Part shown: positions 1 through 10,065 of the stretch, piece after piece
Layout of the letters: every line of letters begins with the position of its first letter
How positions within the stretch are numbered: the first letter of the stretch is position 1
DNA from: Favolaschia claudopus
Taxonomy: Eukaryota; Basidiomycota; Agaricomycetes; Agaricales; Mycenaceae
Assembly: GCA_037176885.1 (NCBI GenBank)
Contig: JAWWNJ010000040.1
Coordinates: 558,001 to 622,000, forward strand
Length of the DNA: 64,000 bases
Direction of reading: 5' to 3'
Translations under genes and position numbers: made by a program
Notes under the pieces: generated by a model
What the model was told of the DNA's origin: nothing
The model's database searches: none
Seen by the model: only the letters and a program-made list of their open reading frames with translations

Positions 1-91
1 ACGCGATTCATCCTTGACCTATATTCCAATCCTGCCCAAAGTCAGCGCTCTTTCGGCTACCGCTTTTCAGGACGAAAGCGTGCAGAATTGG

Positions 92-1383
92 ATGAGGACA
101 ACTTTCGTTGAAGAGCTCACACTCCTGCATGCGCAGGCAGGCGACCCCGCCGACCTCCTCTTAGTACAAAATGCCGTGTTACGCAAAGCGCTCGAGGATC
201 TATTCAAGATTTGCTCCGCCAGCGATTCGAAGCTAGCAACACTGACCGCCATGCTCGAACGCCGCACCGCTGCTCTCTCGCCGGCACAAGATTTTTCGAC
301 TAGCTCTTATCAGTGATCACCGTAACGGTGAGTATCTCCTTGAAGTCGTGTGAAGATCACCAATCAGAAAATTATACAGCGCTCGCTTTCTCGTCTTCTC
401 CGTCAACCCCTCCCCGGGCATCTGCCAGCGCTACTCACTCCTCGCCGATCACCGTCCTCTTTGATAGTGAGATGCGCGAAACCGGGACATATGAGGCCAC
501 CGGCGATGATGGCTCAACCGACCGACGCGCATTTGTAAACAACAGTCCCCAGTCTCCCGACGACATGCGGGTTCCAACACAGGTTGATCTTGTTCTTCCT
601 CCCACCGAAGCGTTCTTCAAGCCAGGTTTGCTCATTGCTGCGGTATTCATATCTTTGATAGGCGGCCCACGAGGCGTAGTCCCCCCGCTATTCGGACAGA
701 AGTCAGCTCGGTGGCCAGACGTCTTTGCTCTCGTACAACAGCCAAAACTTTGTTGGGAGGTGTGGGGCCCGAAGTCAATCGACCGCTACAGGGATGTTAA
801 CGAGATCTGGACCTCGTGGATCGATGGTGATGCTGTCTTCAACGCGGCGGGTACCCAAAAGGGGAAGAAGCCTCCGCTCAAATTTGTGGAGCAATACCTT
901 CATAATCGGTGGCGAACTTCAGACGACCAGAAGGTGCTGTTTTGTTTTATGTATCTGCTGTGTCACTTATTTTGCTCTGCAGGCGAGGACGAACAACGCG
1001 CAGCATTGGAGTAGGTACCGCGAGATACCGGAATGGATTGAGCGCGAGGCGAATCGTCGAGGAGTTGCGCCTTCAATCATTGTCACTGAGCTGGAGGGTA
1101 TGAGGGTGGTGAATGATGTGATGAATTGGTTGCGGAAAGAGATTGAGGTTCTTCGTAAGGCGGCCGCAAAGACAGCGTCAAATCAGGTGCGTAACTCAAT
1201 AGTCGAACCAAGTTGCTGCTGCTTAGCAGCTATCAACTGTAGGTTGATGCAGCGACGCCTTCATCTGCGTCGAGTCCCGACCCTGAACCTACGACGCTAG
1301 GGCAGCCGTTTGAAGAGGACACGAGTAAGCGAAAGCGCGCCGCACCGGTGAATGCGCGCCGAACAAAGAAAGCGAAGCGTTAG
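92..1383 (+). CDS. GCR1_C-like DNA-binding protein, copy 1
   Basis: This is a multi-exon gene whose 3' two thirds can be rebuilt. An exon ending at 933 is joined over introns 934-982 (49 nt) and 1187-1242 (56 nt), both phase 0 with good GT-AG ends, and the gene stops at 1381-1383. The product has a Trp/Arg-rich block (WEVWGP, IWTSWIDG, NRWRTSDDQ) followed by a helical region (WSRYREIPEWIERE). This resembles the GCR1_C DNA-binding domain found in fungal regulators and Crypton-like elements; the assignment is by eye. The tail is Ser/Pro-rich and ends in a bipartite basic stretch (KRKRAAPV...RTKKAKR), a likely nuclear localisation signal. The start is unresolved: the 92 ATG lies in an open frame that stops at 316, and no clean intron joins it to the main frame, where an ATG at 472 is the alternative start. 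G810 makes Trp here but Cys in copy 2. Confidence 0.5.
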
Positions 1384-1552
1384 GCTATAATTCTACGGTA
1401 TTTCCTGGACTATATGGTTTTGTATTACACTCGACTCTCTCCCCCAACCCGAATGTGTCTGAGACAGCAAACCGGTACAAAAGCTTCACAATGTAAAACA
1501 GGAGGCCAGTCTTCTTTCTTTCTTCTACAATCACCACTACTTCAACGGTCCA

Positions 1553-3335
1553 ATGGGTTCTCCGAAGATGTGGGAGGTGGGTTGTTGTATGTCTTGGAGA
1601 GCATTACTATAAGTCCTTCATCCACTCAGATTCTCGAAGGCGGTCCGCAACACCGCTCATTGCTCAACCTCGCAACAAAGGAAGACTTTCAGTCAAACAA
1701 TCGTCACCTTCGTACATTTATCCTTGGTGTTGATATCAGGTTAAGGATCTATTCATAGCCCGGAACTACCGACGCTCATTTCTAATCAAGGCAATCGAAG
1801 CCGTGCTGCGGAAAGCTGGCGTACTACGTCCTGGCCGTGCTGGACAAAAATTGATCCTTGAAAAATTGTTTTATCAACTTGGCAATTTCTCGCTTGCCTC
1901 TCTTACCCTTGTTGCCGTTCTTGATGGTCCAGGTCGCCCCTCCGAGAAACGAGGTATCAAGGTCATCCCTCGGTCCATGTGGTTCACCGAACCTGTAAAG
2001 AAAATGTTTACGGCGTTTGGGTACAATTTTTACGAGGTAAGCCAAGCGTACCTTTTCTACAATGTGGAATGACTGACTCGTCACGTAGGCTCCCGGCGAG
2101 GCGGAGGCGCAGCTGGCATGGCTGAATCAGCAAGGCTTCATTGACGGTATCCTCACCGAGGACAGCGACGCATTTATCTTTGGTGCTCGTTGTGTGATTC
2201 GGGGGTAAGTTTTCTTGTTGTTATAATGAACGGTAGGACATTCATTCGAACTCTGTAGGCCAAAGGTCGAAGACTCGGCACTGGTGTATTACATAGATTC
2301 CATTGAGAATACGGCAAGTGTCGCCCTGGATCAGCCCGGCCTTTTCCTCTGTGCTCTGTTGCTCGGCGGTGATTACGCCGCAGGTATTGCAGGTATCGGC
2401 CCGGCAACTGCTTGGGCGCTGGCAAGGCACGGTTTTGGTCAGAAGCTTGTCGACATTATGAATTCCTATGTCGGCAATGAACGCCTGGTACACCTCGCAG
2501 TCTGGCGCACTGCATTGTGCAGCGAGCTGCGCACCAACTCGTCCGGTCTATTAGCGAGACGGCTTCCAAGTGTTGCCGACAACATCTCCGAGACTTTTCC
2601 CAGTGTCGAGGTCATTAATTTATACCTACACCCGCTCATCTGCACATCTCTGGGATACTCTGCCTGACTGGTCTTCCTGGCGCCCTCGCGACCCCGCCAT
2701 GCCCCTCATTGCCGAATTCTGCTCGTCTATGTTTGGATGGCACGGCGACTCTCTCCTCAAGAAACTCAACTCGAACGTGTTCCCGGGTGTAACATTCAGG
2801 ATGATATCTTCGGTGCGTCCATGTTTACATTCCCCGCTCATATAATAACTATTCGCCAGCCTCTTGTACTCTATGATAAAGTCAATCGTATCTTTGCGTC
2901 GCCCGGCATCGGAGGCTCTGTGGAGACAATTAGAGATGCGTCGCCGAGTTACGCTAGTAACCCAGACCTTGCGCCATTGGAGCTGAAGCGTGTTCGTATC
3001 GCATGAGCCGGATTTGTTGCCTGCCCTCAGCTTGCTGGTTTGCCCCCGCTCTCCAATACCAATCTCAAGCTTGTTTCCGTTCCTCAAGTCATTCTCGCTG
3101 TAGCAATGCGCGACACAGCCATGGAGGAGACCGATGTGAGCTCTGTATTGTCTTCTGATTGCGATGCTGATTCAATCTATCCTGTAGTTGGCCGAGATTC
3201 CTGGAGGTGTCTCCGCATACGATGAAGCCATTGAAAGTGATGGATTCAGAGGAAGAAGACTTGGTAACGGCGCACTCAAGCCTGGCTAGGCAAGGAGGAG
3301 TCATTGATTTAACTGGAGATGATATCCAGTTGTAG
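1553..3335 (+). pseudogene. XPG/Rad2-family nuclease, GEN1/Yen1-like, copy 1 (frameshifted)
   Basis: The product resembles XPG-fold structure-specific nucleases of the Holliday-junction-resolvase branch. Exon 1 (1553-1576) encodes MGSPKMWE and exon 2 (from 1630) gives the rest of the XPG-N start, ending near ILGVDI. The next exon contains the XPG-N hallmark DGPGRPSEKRG. After intron 2037-2088 comes XPG-I: APGEAEAQLAWL and TEDSDAFIFG, which hold the acidic metal-binding Glu and Asp. After intron 2205-2258 comes LLLGGDYAAGIAGIGPATA, the third metal site and helix-two-turn-helix. Intron 2813-2859 follows. The C-terminus (VMDSEEEDL, IDLTGDDIQL) is acidic and ends at 3335. Two problems are visible: the exon 2/3 junction near 1738-1790 is not resolvable, and the frame shifts by one base at about 2635-2660, between LYLHPL and LPDWSSWRPRDP. 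It is probably a pseudogene, or it has an unrecognised intron there. Confidence 0.72.
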
Positions 3336-4417
3336 ATTATCAAGCTGTTTCACCCATTCATTTGTATATCATGCATTTCCGCGACTGACTGTTCCGGAAC
3401 GGCATAAGGTTTTTATTCATTTCCAGGCTCGTCTATTCATATATGTATGCTTCTCTGCCTGCAAAAACATCGTACCAGCCCAATAGAACGCAATTCATTA
3501 GAATGTGATGCGTGGTCGTAGCATTGTATGAGTTATTAGGTCTTATAATCCAAGGGAAACACACCTCAAAACTACTCATAACAAGACATATGGAGGGTCA
3601 ACTTTGATTGAAAAATAATACTGAGGCCGCAACCCGCAGCGCGAAGGGCAGGGAGGGAGAAAAGTCGACAGCCAGAGAAAATTCCCTTTCCGGGCTCGTA
3701 GGAGGTTTAGATGGGATCAAATTTCCTTTTCAGCCGAGACGATCACTTACCTAGCTCACTCAAAGAGTGGTTACCCGTGCGATTGCGACGATCGAGAAAG
3801 TTGTGACCCCCAGCGAGAGAGGGTTCGGCACACGCCTAGCGGAGTTTGAAATGCGTTGACCTGGAGGCAGTGCACTACCTGATCGGGAAGTGACCGGGTG
3901 AGAGGTCACAAGTTTGACGCTATAGAACTCAAGAGGTGAGCGATCTCTGGATCTGTCAATTTGATGTTGGCGTGCGAAATCAGTCATCGCTCACTGATCT
4001 CTGGCAACTCGCGGCGTATGTTTCAGTGACCGCAGCCAATGCCAATTCCCCGTCGTCGACGTCTGGTCAGTGCCCTCCTCGACGGAGGCCGAGAACATGT
4101 GACTTTATAGCCCTTCTTAAGGCCTTTAACACCGTCCGAAAAATGCTAGAGGCCTCATTATAGCCCTCCTATAGGGCTAGAGCGTTATAGGCCTTATCCC
4201 TTCGGACGGTCACCGGTATGTTTTTCCGACATACATATCCTGTTCTTTTTCGCTTGTTTCGGCGTTTTTCCCCTTTCGGACACCCAGTAGTATGGTCGGA
4301 AAACCGTAATGCATTACCCCTTTATCCTGGGACATCCTGGGACAAACAAAGCCAAAGCCGCCGCAGGAAAGGTCACGTGATGTCCACGTCTTCCTCTCTC
4401 CACCACGTCAGACGGTC
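3336..4417. other. Intergenic with MITE end and hairpin
   Basis: No gene is seen. 3930-4020 matches (inverted) the right end of the MITE at 14290-14738, starting CAAGAGGTGAGCGATC. 4131-4210 is an 80-bp inverted repeat with 10-bp ends ACCGTCCGAA and TTCGGACGGT and AT-rich palindromic content. A CACGTGATGTCCACGTC stretch lies about 45 bp before the HNH start codon and could be promoter DNA. The same content lies at 20850-21931 in copy 2. Confidence 0.6.
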
Positions 4418-4728
4418 ATGACATATCCACGCATGCCCCCCGTTAGCGAGAGCTGGCCCCTGCCGCCATCCAATGCAATCGGATTAGATCTAAAGGGCCG
4501 CAAGGCATGGGAGGTTCTGCTTTCCGCCGAGCGCGAGGCTCTGGCGGCCCTCAAAGCAAAGGTCAAATATCAGGACAAGCTCGTGGCTGTGAGATTGGTG
4601 GCCTGGTTCCTCAAAGACTTTTGGGAGCACCAGCGAAGCACTGCATACAAACGCCTGCTTTTGAAGATATTTTCGTGTGAAGGAGTGGTAGAAAAAGTCT
4701 TCCAACTAGGTCTGGTTCTCCGAAACCA
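4418..4728 (+). pseudogene. HNH-nuclease-like protein, copy 1, truncated after first exon
   Basis: The ATG at 4418 opens the same reading frame as the copy 2 gene at 21932 (MTYPRMPPVSESWPLP onward). It is identical except for a Gly/Ser change near codon 27 (base 4496). The frame is cut at 4728, inside codons for LVLRN, where the DDE transposon sequence begins. Both introns and the whole nuclease domain present in copy 2 are absent downstream, including beyond the transposon, so this is a deletion plus junction and not a simple insertion. No functional product is expected. Confidence 0.85.
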
Positions 4729-7247
4729 GTGCCAAGCCAAATGCTGACCGCCTCATGAGCGCCAGAGGGACTCCTTCCAGGGAGTCCAGTGTATTCTTCT
4801 CTAGCTGATCTTCCCGAGACGACTCGGGTTTTTGTCGATAGAGCCGTTTGGCATAACCCCACACCATCTCGATTGGGTTGAGCTCACAGTGAAATTTGGG
4901 TAAAAACAAGATCTCAACCCCGTCCCGTTCACTCTCGTCCTCAAGCAAAGACTTGGCCGCAGCAAAATCGGGCAGGTTGTAGACGACACGCCGGCAGCAG
5001 CACGTCGACGCGTCGCCCAGATCTTTACATTTGAAATCCTTGCATTGGGTCGGTAGATTGGCATATCCATGCATTCCCCGCTCCTCCAAGATCTGCTTCA
5101 TGCCCTTGAACTTGCCGGGATGAAGTGGGTGGTCGTCCGGGAAATAGAGATCCTGTTTTTTTCCATCGAAGTGAGCGCCGGTCATTTCAATCTTGACCTT
5201 CACCAGATTCCCCTTGGTATCATACACCGCCTTCCCTTCCGCATCTCGCTTATTGACCTCGACCATGAAAGTGGCGGATTTATGGTTTTTGCGGGTTCCA
5301 GATGGGGCTTTGGGAATGCTCCGCGCGGATAGCGGCCCCTCGGCACGTTTCTTGTAAATGGTGGCATTGTCATACACAAAGACATGGTCGAAGTCCGGCC
5401 AGAGCTCCTTGACCAGCGCACGAGCAGCGGCAGCCTGCTCAAGAATCTTGTCCGAAGTCATGTACCCATCACGTCCTTTCCCCGGTCGCATGCACCGGCG
5501 AGCATTACGAGCGGGGTTATTTGGATCGCGCATCCAGCCGAAACCTGACGAGAAGAAGTCGGCCACCATGAATGAATGGCCGTCCCCTTTCTGATATGGT
5601 CTCGCGGGCGCATCTTGGTGCACCAGGGATAGGATTTCCCTCATTGTCAAAGACCTGCACTCGGGTTTGAAGCTGAAATAGGCGGGGAAGGTATACGTTA
5701 TCGCGGTAGTAGACAACATCTGGCCGCTCATGGCCATCGACATATTGACGACCCTTCTTTGCGGACCGGAATCTAATAAATGGTTGAATTAAAACAGAGA
5801 ACGGCCGACAGAATTATGGCTTCGAACCTGTATCCAAGCTCGTCGAGGTACCGGCGGGCAGTTATGAGGGAAACTGGCTTGTCAATTCCGTGTGTAAGGC
5901 ATACACCTGCATGGTTGAGATAATCGACAAGTTTATCCGCTGTGATCTCATTCCCGAGCGACTGGAGATGCAGGTGAATGTCATTGGCGAGATCTTCGTC
6001 TGACAACATGCTTTCATTCTGGTCGCCATAAGGATTGACATCCTTGACTTCTCGGGTGATGTTGAACGTCCGAGAAAGGCCTGCCAGAACCCGAGCGTAG
6101 TGTTTGCCCCGCCCAGCACCAAATGTTGCAAACCGGGCTGATTCACCCCAGCATCCGTAGGTGTCAAGCTCGGGAGTGAGGTAAAAATTCAGCCTCGTTC
6201 GGATACCATTCAGTCGGTTACGCGTGAAGGCGCTGATCTTTGGGTCCTTGTAGCCGACGCCCCGGCGCCCAAAAAGATCAGTCCCGCGCAGTTCCCCGCG
6301 CAGAAATTTCTCAACACAATCCAAGGCCACTCTGGCCTCCCCAAGATTGGGAGCTTGCCGGCTAGTCCTAGGCTCGTAGCCAGCCTATATACGAGAAATT
6401 CGACCTTTTGTAGGTGGGGTGTGGGTCGAACGTATACGACCAGCGTCCTCCCCAATTCCAAAAGTCGGACTCCCACGAGTCTAGGCTAGTCCCTGGACGC
6501 GTTGCTTGCTCCTGCATGCGGTCCAGAAACGAGCACGGAGCAGAGGGCCGAGGATATTCATCATCATATCCCGGCGCGGTGAATAAAAGTTCATCATCAG
6601 CCTCTGAAACGGGAAGAAAATCCCGAGGATCGTCGCCGCAATCAGCAAACGGGCGGGCAGAGGTCTGCGAGAGTTCGGGAGGATCGGAAATATGGACAGG
6701 AGGGGGACGGCATGGCCCAGCAGCGGGACGGCATGGCTCTGGTTGGGGAGGGGGAAAGGTACAAGTCGATCGCCGGTCTTCATCCTCATCAACCTCCTCA
6801 ACCGTTGGCTTGAGCAGCTTGGGTAATTCCCATACAGACTCACGCGCAGCTGGCGCACTAGACACGGGCTCCGATGTTACGGCAGCTTGGTACGAGGCAA
6901 GAAACGGATTTGACGCGTCTGACACGCTAAATGGGTCCGACGCGTCTGACGCGTCGAGAGCAGTAATTGACGCGTCGGGAATACTCATTGACGCGTCGTC
7001 AGCAACCACACTCTCACTTGATATACTTTTACTGTCCTGGTTAATACAGAAAAATGTAAGAAGGGCCACTGAAAAATCGTATACTCACCAGAGTCACCAC
7101 CACATTCTCTTTCTGTTTTTCCCTGGGTGAGAGCCACTTTTTCGCTTTTTTGGGGCTGAGCTCATCCCATGCGCGCTTTGTACCGTTGCTGAGGTTCTGA
7201 AGGAGGTTCGAAGCTCGCGTTTTACGAGTCTTTGAATGCTTTGCCAT
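4729..7247 (-). pseudogene. DDE_3 (Tc1/IS630-like) transposase, multi-exon, broken
   Basis: It begins at 7247 with a basic N-terminus (MAKHSKTRKTRASNLLQNL, then LSPKKAKKWLSP). It is spliced into a Ser/Asp-rich stretch with repeated DASD motifs (about 6370-7060). A conserved block follows around 5830-6330 (YGCWGESARF, LSDEDLANDIHLHL, ARRYLDELGYRF), and then the catalytic core: HSFMVADFFSSGFGWMRD, VFVYDNATIY and FLPKFHCELNPIEMVWGYAK. VYDNA and NPIE carry the second Asp and the Glu of a DDE triad. The segment that normally carries the first acidic residue (HDES-type motif, expected just before HQDAPARPYQKG) appears deleted, a TAG interrupts the frame near 6365, and the C-terminal block after MRRS is gone. 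The element cannot encode an active transposase. Family is known from these motifs; the first-Asp loss is inferred. Confidence 0.8.
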
Positions 7248-7323
7248 GAGTTTGGAAGACGAGACGAGGACAAAAGTGCCGCTTTCGGCAGAGATCGCGT
7301 TATTCTAGCGCCCAGACTCAGAC
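4729..7323 (-). mobile_element. Tc1/mariner-IS630-like (DDE_3) DNA transposon, truncated
   Basis: A transposase gene fills the segment on the minus strand. The 3' side ends abruptly at the duplication junction (4728) and lacks the usual C-terminal block. The 5' side runs into an LTR at 7324. No terminal inverted repeats or TA duplication could be paired across it, so both ends are probably lost. A related, internally deleted copy lies at about 61150-61853 and still has the C-terminal block that is missing here. Confidence 0.75.
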
Positions 7324-7522
7324 TGTGACGGATCGGTGTTCGCATCCGCTCACGGCAAGATCTGCCCGTATGTCGTCCCCATGACTCCCCCATACAGCCT
7401 CAATTTCCCTGTATAAGTAGTTAGCTTCTCTCGTAGATAGTTTCTCTTGGTCAATTTAGCCCTTACACGTTCTTCCTTGATCCCCTTGTGCCGGAACTCG
7501 GGCTCCCCTCGCTTTCGTCACA
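7324..7522 (+). repeat. LTR (199 bp), TGTGACGG...CGTCACA
   Basis: The repeat has short inverted ends TGTGAC/GTCACA, contains a TATA-like CTGTATAAGTAG, and is about 85-90 percent alike (by eye) to the inverted copy at 9401-9602. The 5-bp flanks (CAGAC and TCTTT) do not match, so this is probably the 5' LTR of a truncated retrotransposon rather than a solo LTR. A start fragment of the same LTR family (TGACGGATGCGAAC) sits at 29170. Confidence 0.8.
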
Positions 7523-8136
7523 TCTTTTGAACTTAACCAAGGACCTAGATCTTGTCGACGCTCTTGACTACGCCTTCCCCCGACTTTCTCTGACCCTCTG
7601 AGCTCGATATCGACCCCGATGACTGATCCTGCTGGGCCCTGGCGCCGCTCGCCACTCTCTTCGTTCTCATGACCGTCAAGCTCACCCTGGACTGACTGCA
7701 TTGACTCGAAGACCCGCTAGTGCTGCCAATTCCGTGAGTTCTCGCGCTGAGACTCACCGACCGGAGAGTCGTGCCTCCTCGACAAATTCACGCCCCGTTT
7801 CTCCCGACCTTTTGTACAGTCGGGTGGTCTCGGGTGGACGATCTTTCTCTCGTGTAGATACACCGCTGCCTTCGGGTGGTGAGACCCCATTGCCTTCGGG
7901 TGGTGAGACCGCTTCGCTTTCGGGCGTCGAACCGTTGCCTCTGGGCAACGAGACCTCATCGTCGATACCCTCGATGCATACCGAGCTCTCTGAGCCCGTT
8001 TTGACCTCCGCCGTGGATTGGGGGATGCTCGACGGTGGTGTTGCCACGCCTCGCATGGCAACGCCCGGTCGTCAAGTTTCGGTGGATTCACTCACCGTAG
8101 TTATTAGTTAACTCTCAGAATGTTATCTCCCGTTCT
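7523..8136 (+). other. Possible 5' internal region of the LTR element, gag-like ORF start
   Basis: Directly downstream of the LTR an open frame at about 7701-8111 encodes a Ser/Pro/Thr-rich peptide. It contains a duplicated LPSGGETPLPSGGET motif from an imperfect 24-bp tandem repeat (CCTTCGGGTGGTGAGACC). Low-complexity N-termini of this kind occur in fungal gypsy gag proteins, but there is no ATG at the frame start and no conserved domain. The region ends where repeated sequence begins at 8137. Assignment to gag is a guess from position only. Confidence 0.3.
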
Positions 8137-8300
8137 ACTTACATGCGTTCACCAAGGAGCCGGAATTGTGACATTTAGGATCAATATTTTGTTTCGATCG
8201 TCGTACTACATTTCCAACCAAAACTAGCCATAGCTTTATTGTATATCTACTTGTTGTATCTTCTAGTAGTTGCCTGAACTAGGCCTTACTACTCGTACAC
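8137..8300. repeat. Dispersed repeat shared with 41988-42210
   Basis: From ACATGCGTTCACCAAGGAGC to GTATCTTCTAGTAGTTGCCTGAA (8137-8279) the sequence matches 41988-42123 with few differences. Weaker similarity (GCCTTACTAC...ACACTGTA) resumes after an indel. At 42 kb the same DNA is the interior of a TA-flanked element (41463-42873), so the copy here is most likely an internal fragment of that family. Confidence 0.75.
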
Positions 8301-8396
8301 TGTAGTTCTGAGTCCAGGAAAGCGTAGGTTTGTATGCCGGTGTCCCGGCTTACTAGTGGGGGAGCTTGGTGGATTCCGAGTTTTCAACCCCAAATA

Positions 8397-9276
8397 CTCG
8401 TCATCACAGAAAGTAACCGAAAATTGCGTCATCTCGACACGGTCACATGATGATGTCGCGCCGATTGGACCTCAAAATAGAATCTATCATGGTAGGATTT
8501 TGTAGTATGAGTTCTGGGGCAAACAAGTTTGTCTTGCTTTCTACAGAGACGGTGCAAATCAGAGTATCTCGATACTAATCCATACAATACAAGATTTTGT
8601 CCAACCTGCAAATTAACCGTAGATGTCGCACTTTGGGCACAAGATATCATGGTCCAAAATACTAGGGTAGCCCCTAGACGTTTCAAATTGTTTCCAAAAT
8701 TGAGATTTCGCAAGAAAAACCAGAGAAACAGTTTATTTGGCTGTTCTGCCGAGATCATATTTTGTCCCCGCAAAAATGATGCCTGGAGGGCAAGTGAAAG
8801 TATATACCAGCGTTTTATAGTCTCCCCTATCCCACACCAGCAAGTTGAGAATGATACAGCTTTTGCTTTCTGTCTCAAAGTATCTCATGAATTGTGATGC
8901 ATAAAGATTACCCGTCAATTAACTCAATTTCGACACCATCAAAAGTATCCACTCTGTATTGGGTCGTCAAGTGGATTTCCCATTCTTCAAGAAGGTGTAT
9001 GGAAGGAAGACATACAGACCTACTTCCTCCATGCCTAAAACTTGGATTCTTGTCCCTATTAATTCGTTTTATACAATGATTTTATCAGGTTTCATCAAAA
9101 TATGCCAAGGAAAGATCATCTGATTATACAGTGAGTACCACCTATTTATGCACCGGATTTCTGTTGTATTGGAGGGCAATAGATGCCAAAGATTATGTCT
9201 ACCTATCCTAGATGGTACAATACTACAAATTTCATCGAAAATAATCGAATCTTCGGTTACTTTCTGTGATGACGAG
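8397..9276. mobile_element. MITE, 880 bp, TA target duplication
   Basis: It has perfect 25-bp terminal inverted repeats beginning CTCGTCATCACAGAAAGTAA, flanked by TA at 8395-8396 and 9277-9278. No transposase is encoded; the interior shows only short, unrelated open frames. The TA duplication and small size indicate a non-autonomous Tc1/mariner-type element. Confidence 0.85.
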
Positions 9277-9400
9277 TATTGGGCAAGTGCATTTAACTGA
9301 TAGATACAGTACAATATATACATCTGAGCAGAGTATGTCCTCAAGAAAATATATACAGTATTCACTGACACTAAGTTCAGCGTCCGCATCTCAAGTAAAT

Positions 9401-9602
9401 TGTGACGGAAGCGAGGGAAAGTCGAGTTCCGGCACAAGGGGATCAAGAGAGAACTGGTGTAAGGACTAAATTGACCAAGGGAAAACTATCTACCACAAGA
9501 GCTGACTACTTATACAGGGAAAAGAGAGGCTGTGTGGGGGAGCCAAGGGAACGGACACGGGGAATCATCGCCGTGAGCGGATGCGAACGCAGATCCGTCA
9601 CA
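9401..9602 (-). repeat. Solo LTR with TAAAT target-site duplication
   Basis: This 202-bp LTR starts TGTGACGGAAGC and ends GATCCGTCACA. It is flanked on both sides by TAAAT (9396-9400 and 9603-9607), so insertion was complete and the internal region was later lost by LTR recombination. It is the same family as 7324-7522 in opposite orientation. Confidence 0.9.
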
Positions 9603-9820
9603 TAAATGTAAGACTTAAGTTGAGCCCTCCATTAGGGATATTCAAAGTAAACCTGCGCTTCTGCGCTTTTGACGCTTTTGCGCATTTGCGCTTCTCGCGG
9701 CATGTGCTGTCAGACTCGGCAGCCACGGCGAGTCGGCAGCGCGGGACATTAGGTCACCGCCGCTACTACTACCTAATCAGGACACTCTCTAAAATTTTCT
9801 TTACTCTCGGGTTTTGAATT

Positions 9821-10065
9821 ATGTCTGTGGAGAGCCGGGGGAATTCAAGTTTTCAAGTTGCGAAAAGAGAAGAGAAAGAGAGAGAAAAGGGAGAGACTCA
9901 CTATGTATCTAAAGGCCTGTTCCCAGATAATCAGCGCTCAAAAGTCACTGTAGCCCTCACCAGAGTGGATGTGATTTCTTATGCCCTGATTAGGCAGATC
10001 AGAGGAATTCAAAGTATGGTAAGACGTATGTCCTTTCGGAGCAGCTGCCTCCTTGAGACATACTC
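9821..10065. repeat. Hairpin-ended purine-rich repeat, diverged copy
   Basis: It holds TATGTCTGTGGAGAG followed by TTCAAGTTGCGAAAAGAG and a long purine run, and ends in ATGTCCTTTCGGAGCAGCTG...GAGACATAC. The same order of modules occurs at 29816-30074 (and its inverted copy) and at 44966-45250, so this looks like a decayed member of that family. The exact ends are not clear. Confidence 0.5.

Larger units (their letters stand above)
1..4728. repeat. Segmental duplication, copy 1 (left edge cut by window)
   Basis: The sequence recurs at 17515-22242 with a constant offset of 17514 and no indel seen. The single-base differences noticed are at about 810 (G/C), 4187 (A/G) and 4496 (G/A). The copies part at 4728/22242: copy 2 continues into the rest of an HNH gene, while copy 1 runs into a DDE transposon. 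The unit begins at base 1 of the window, so its true left edge may lie further upstream. It carries three genes plus small repeats: the end of a MITE at 3930-4020 and an 80-bp hairpin at 4131-4210. The near identity points to very recent duplication. Confidence 0.97.

Noticed and set aside
4418..7323. Simple insertion of the DDE transposon into the HNH gene
   Set aside because: The distal half of the HNH gene is not found on the other side of the transposon, so a deletion or rearrangement must also have occurred.
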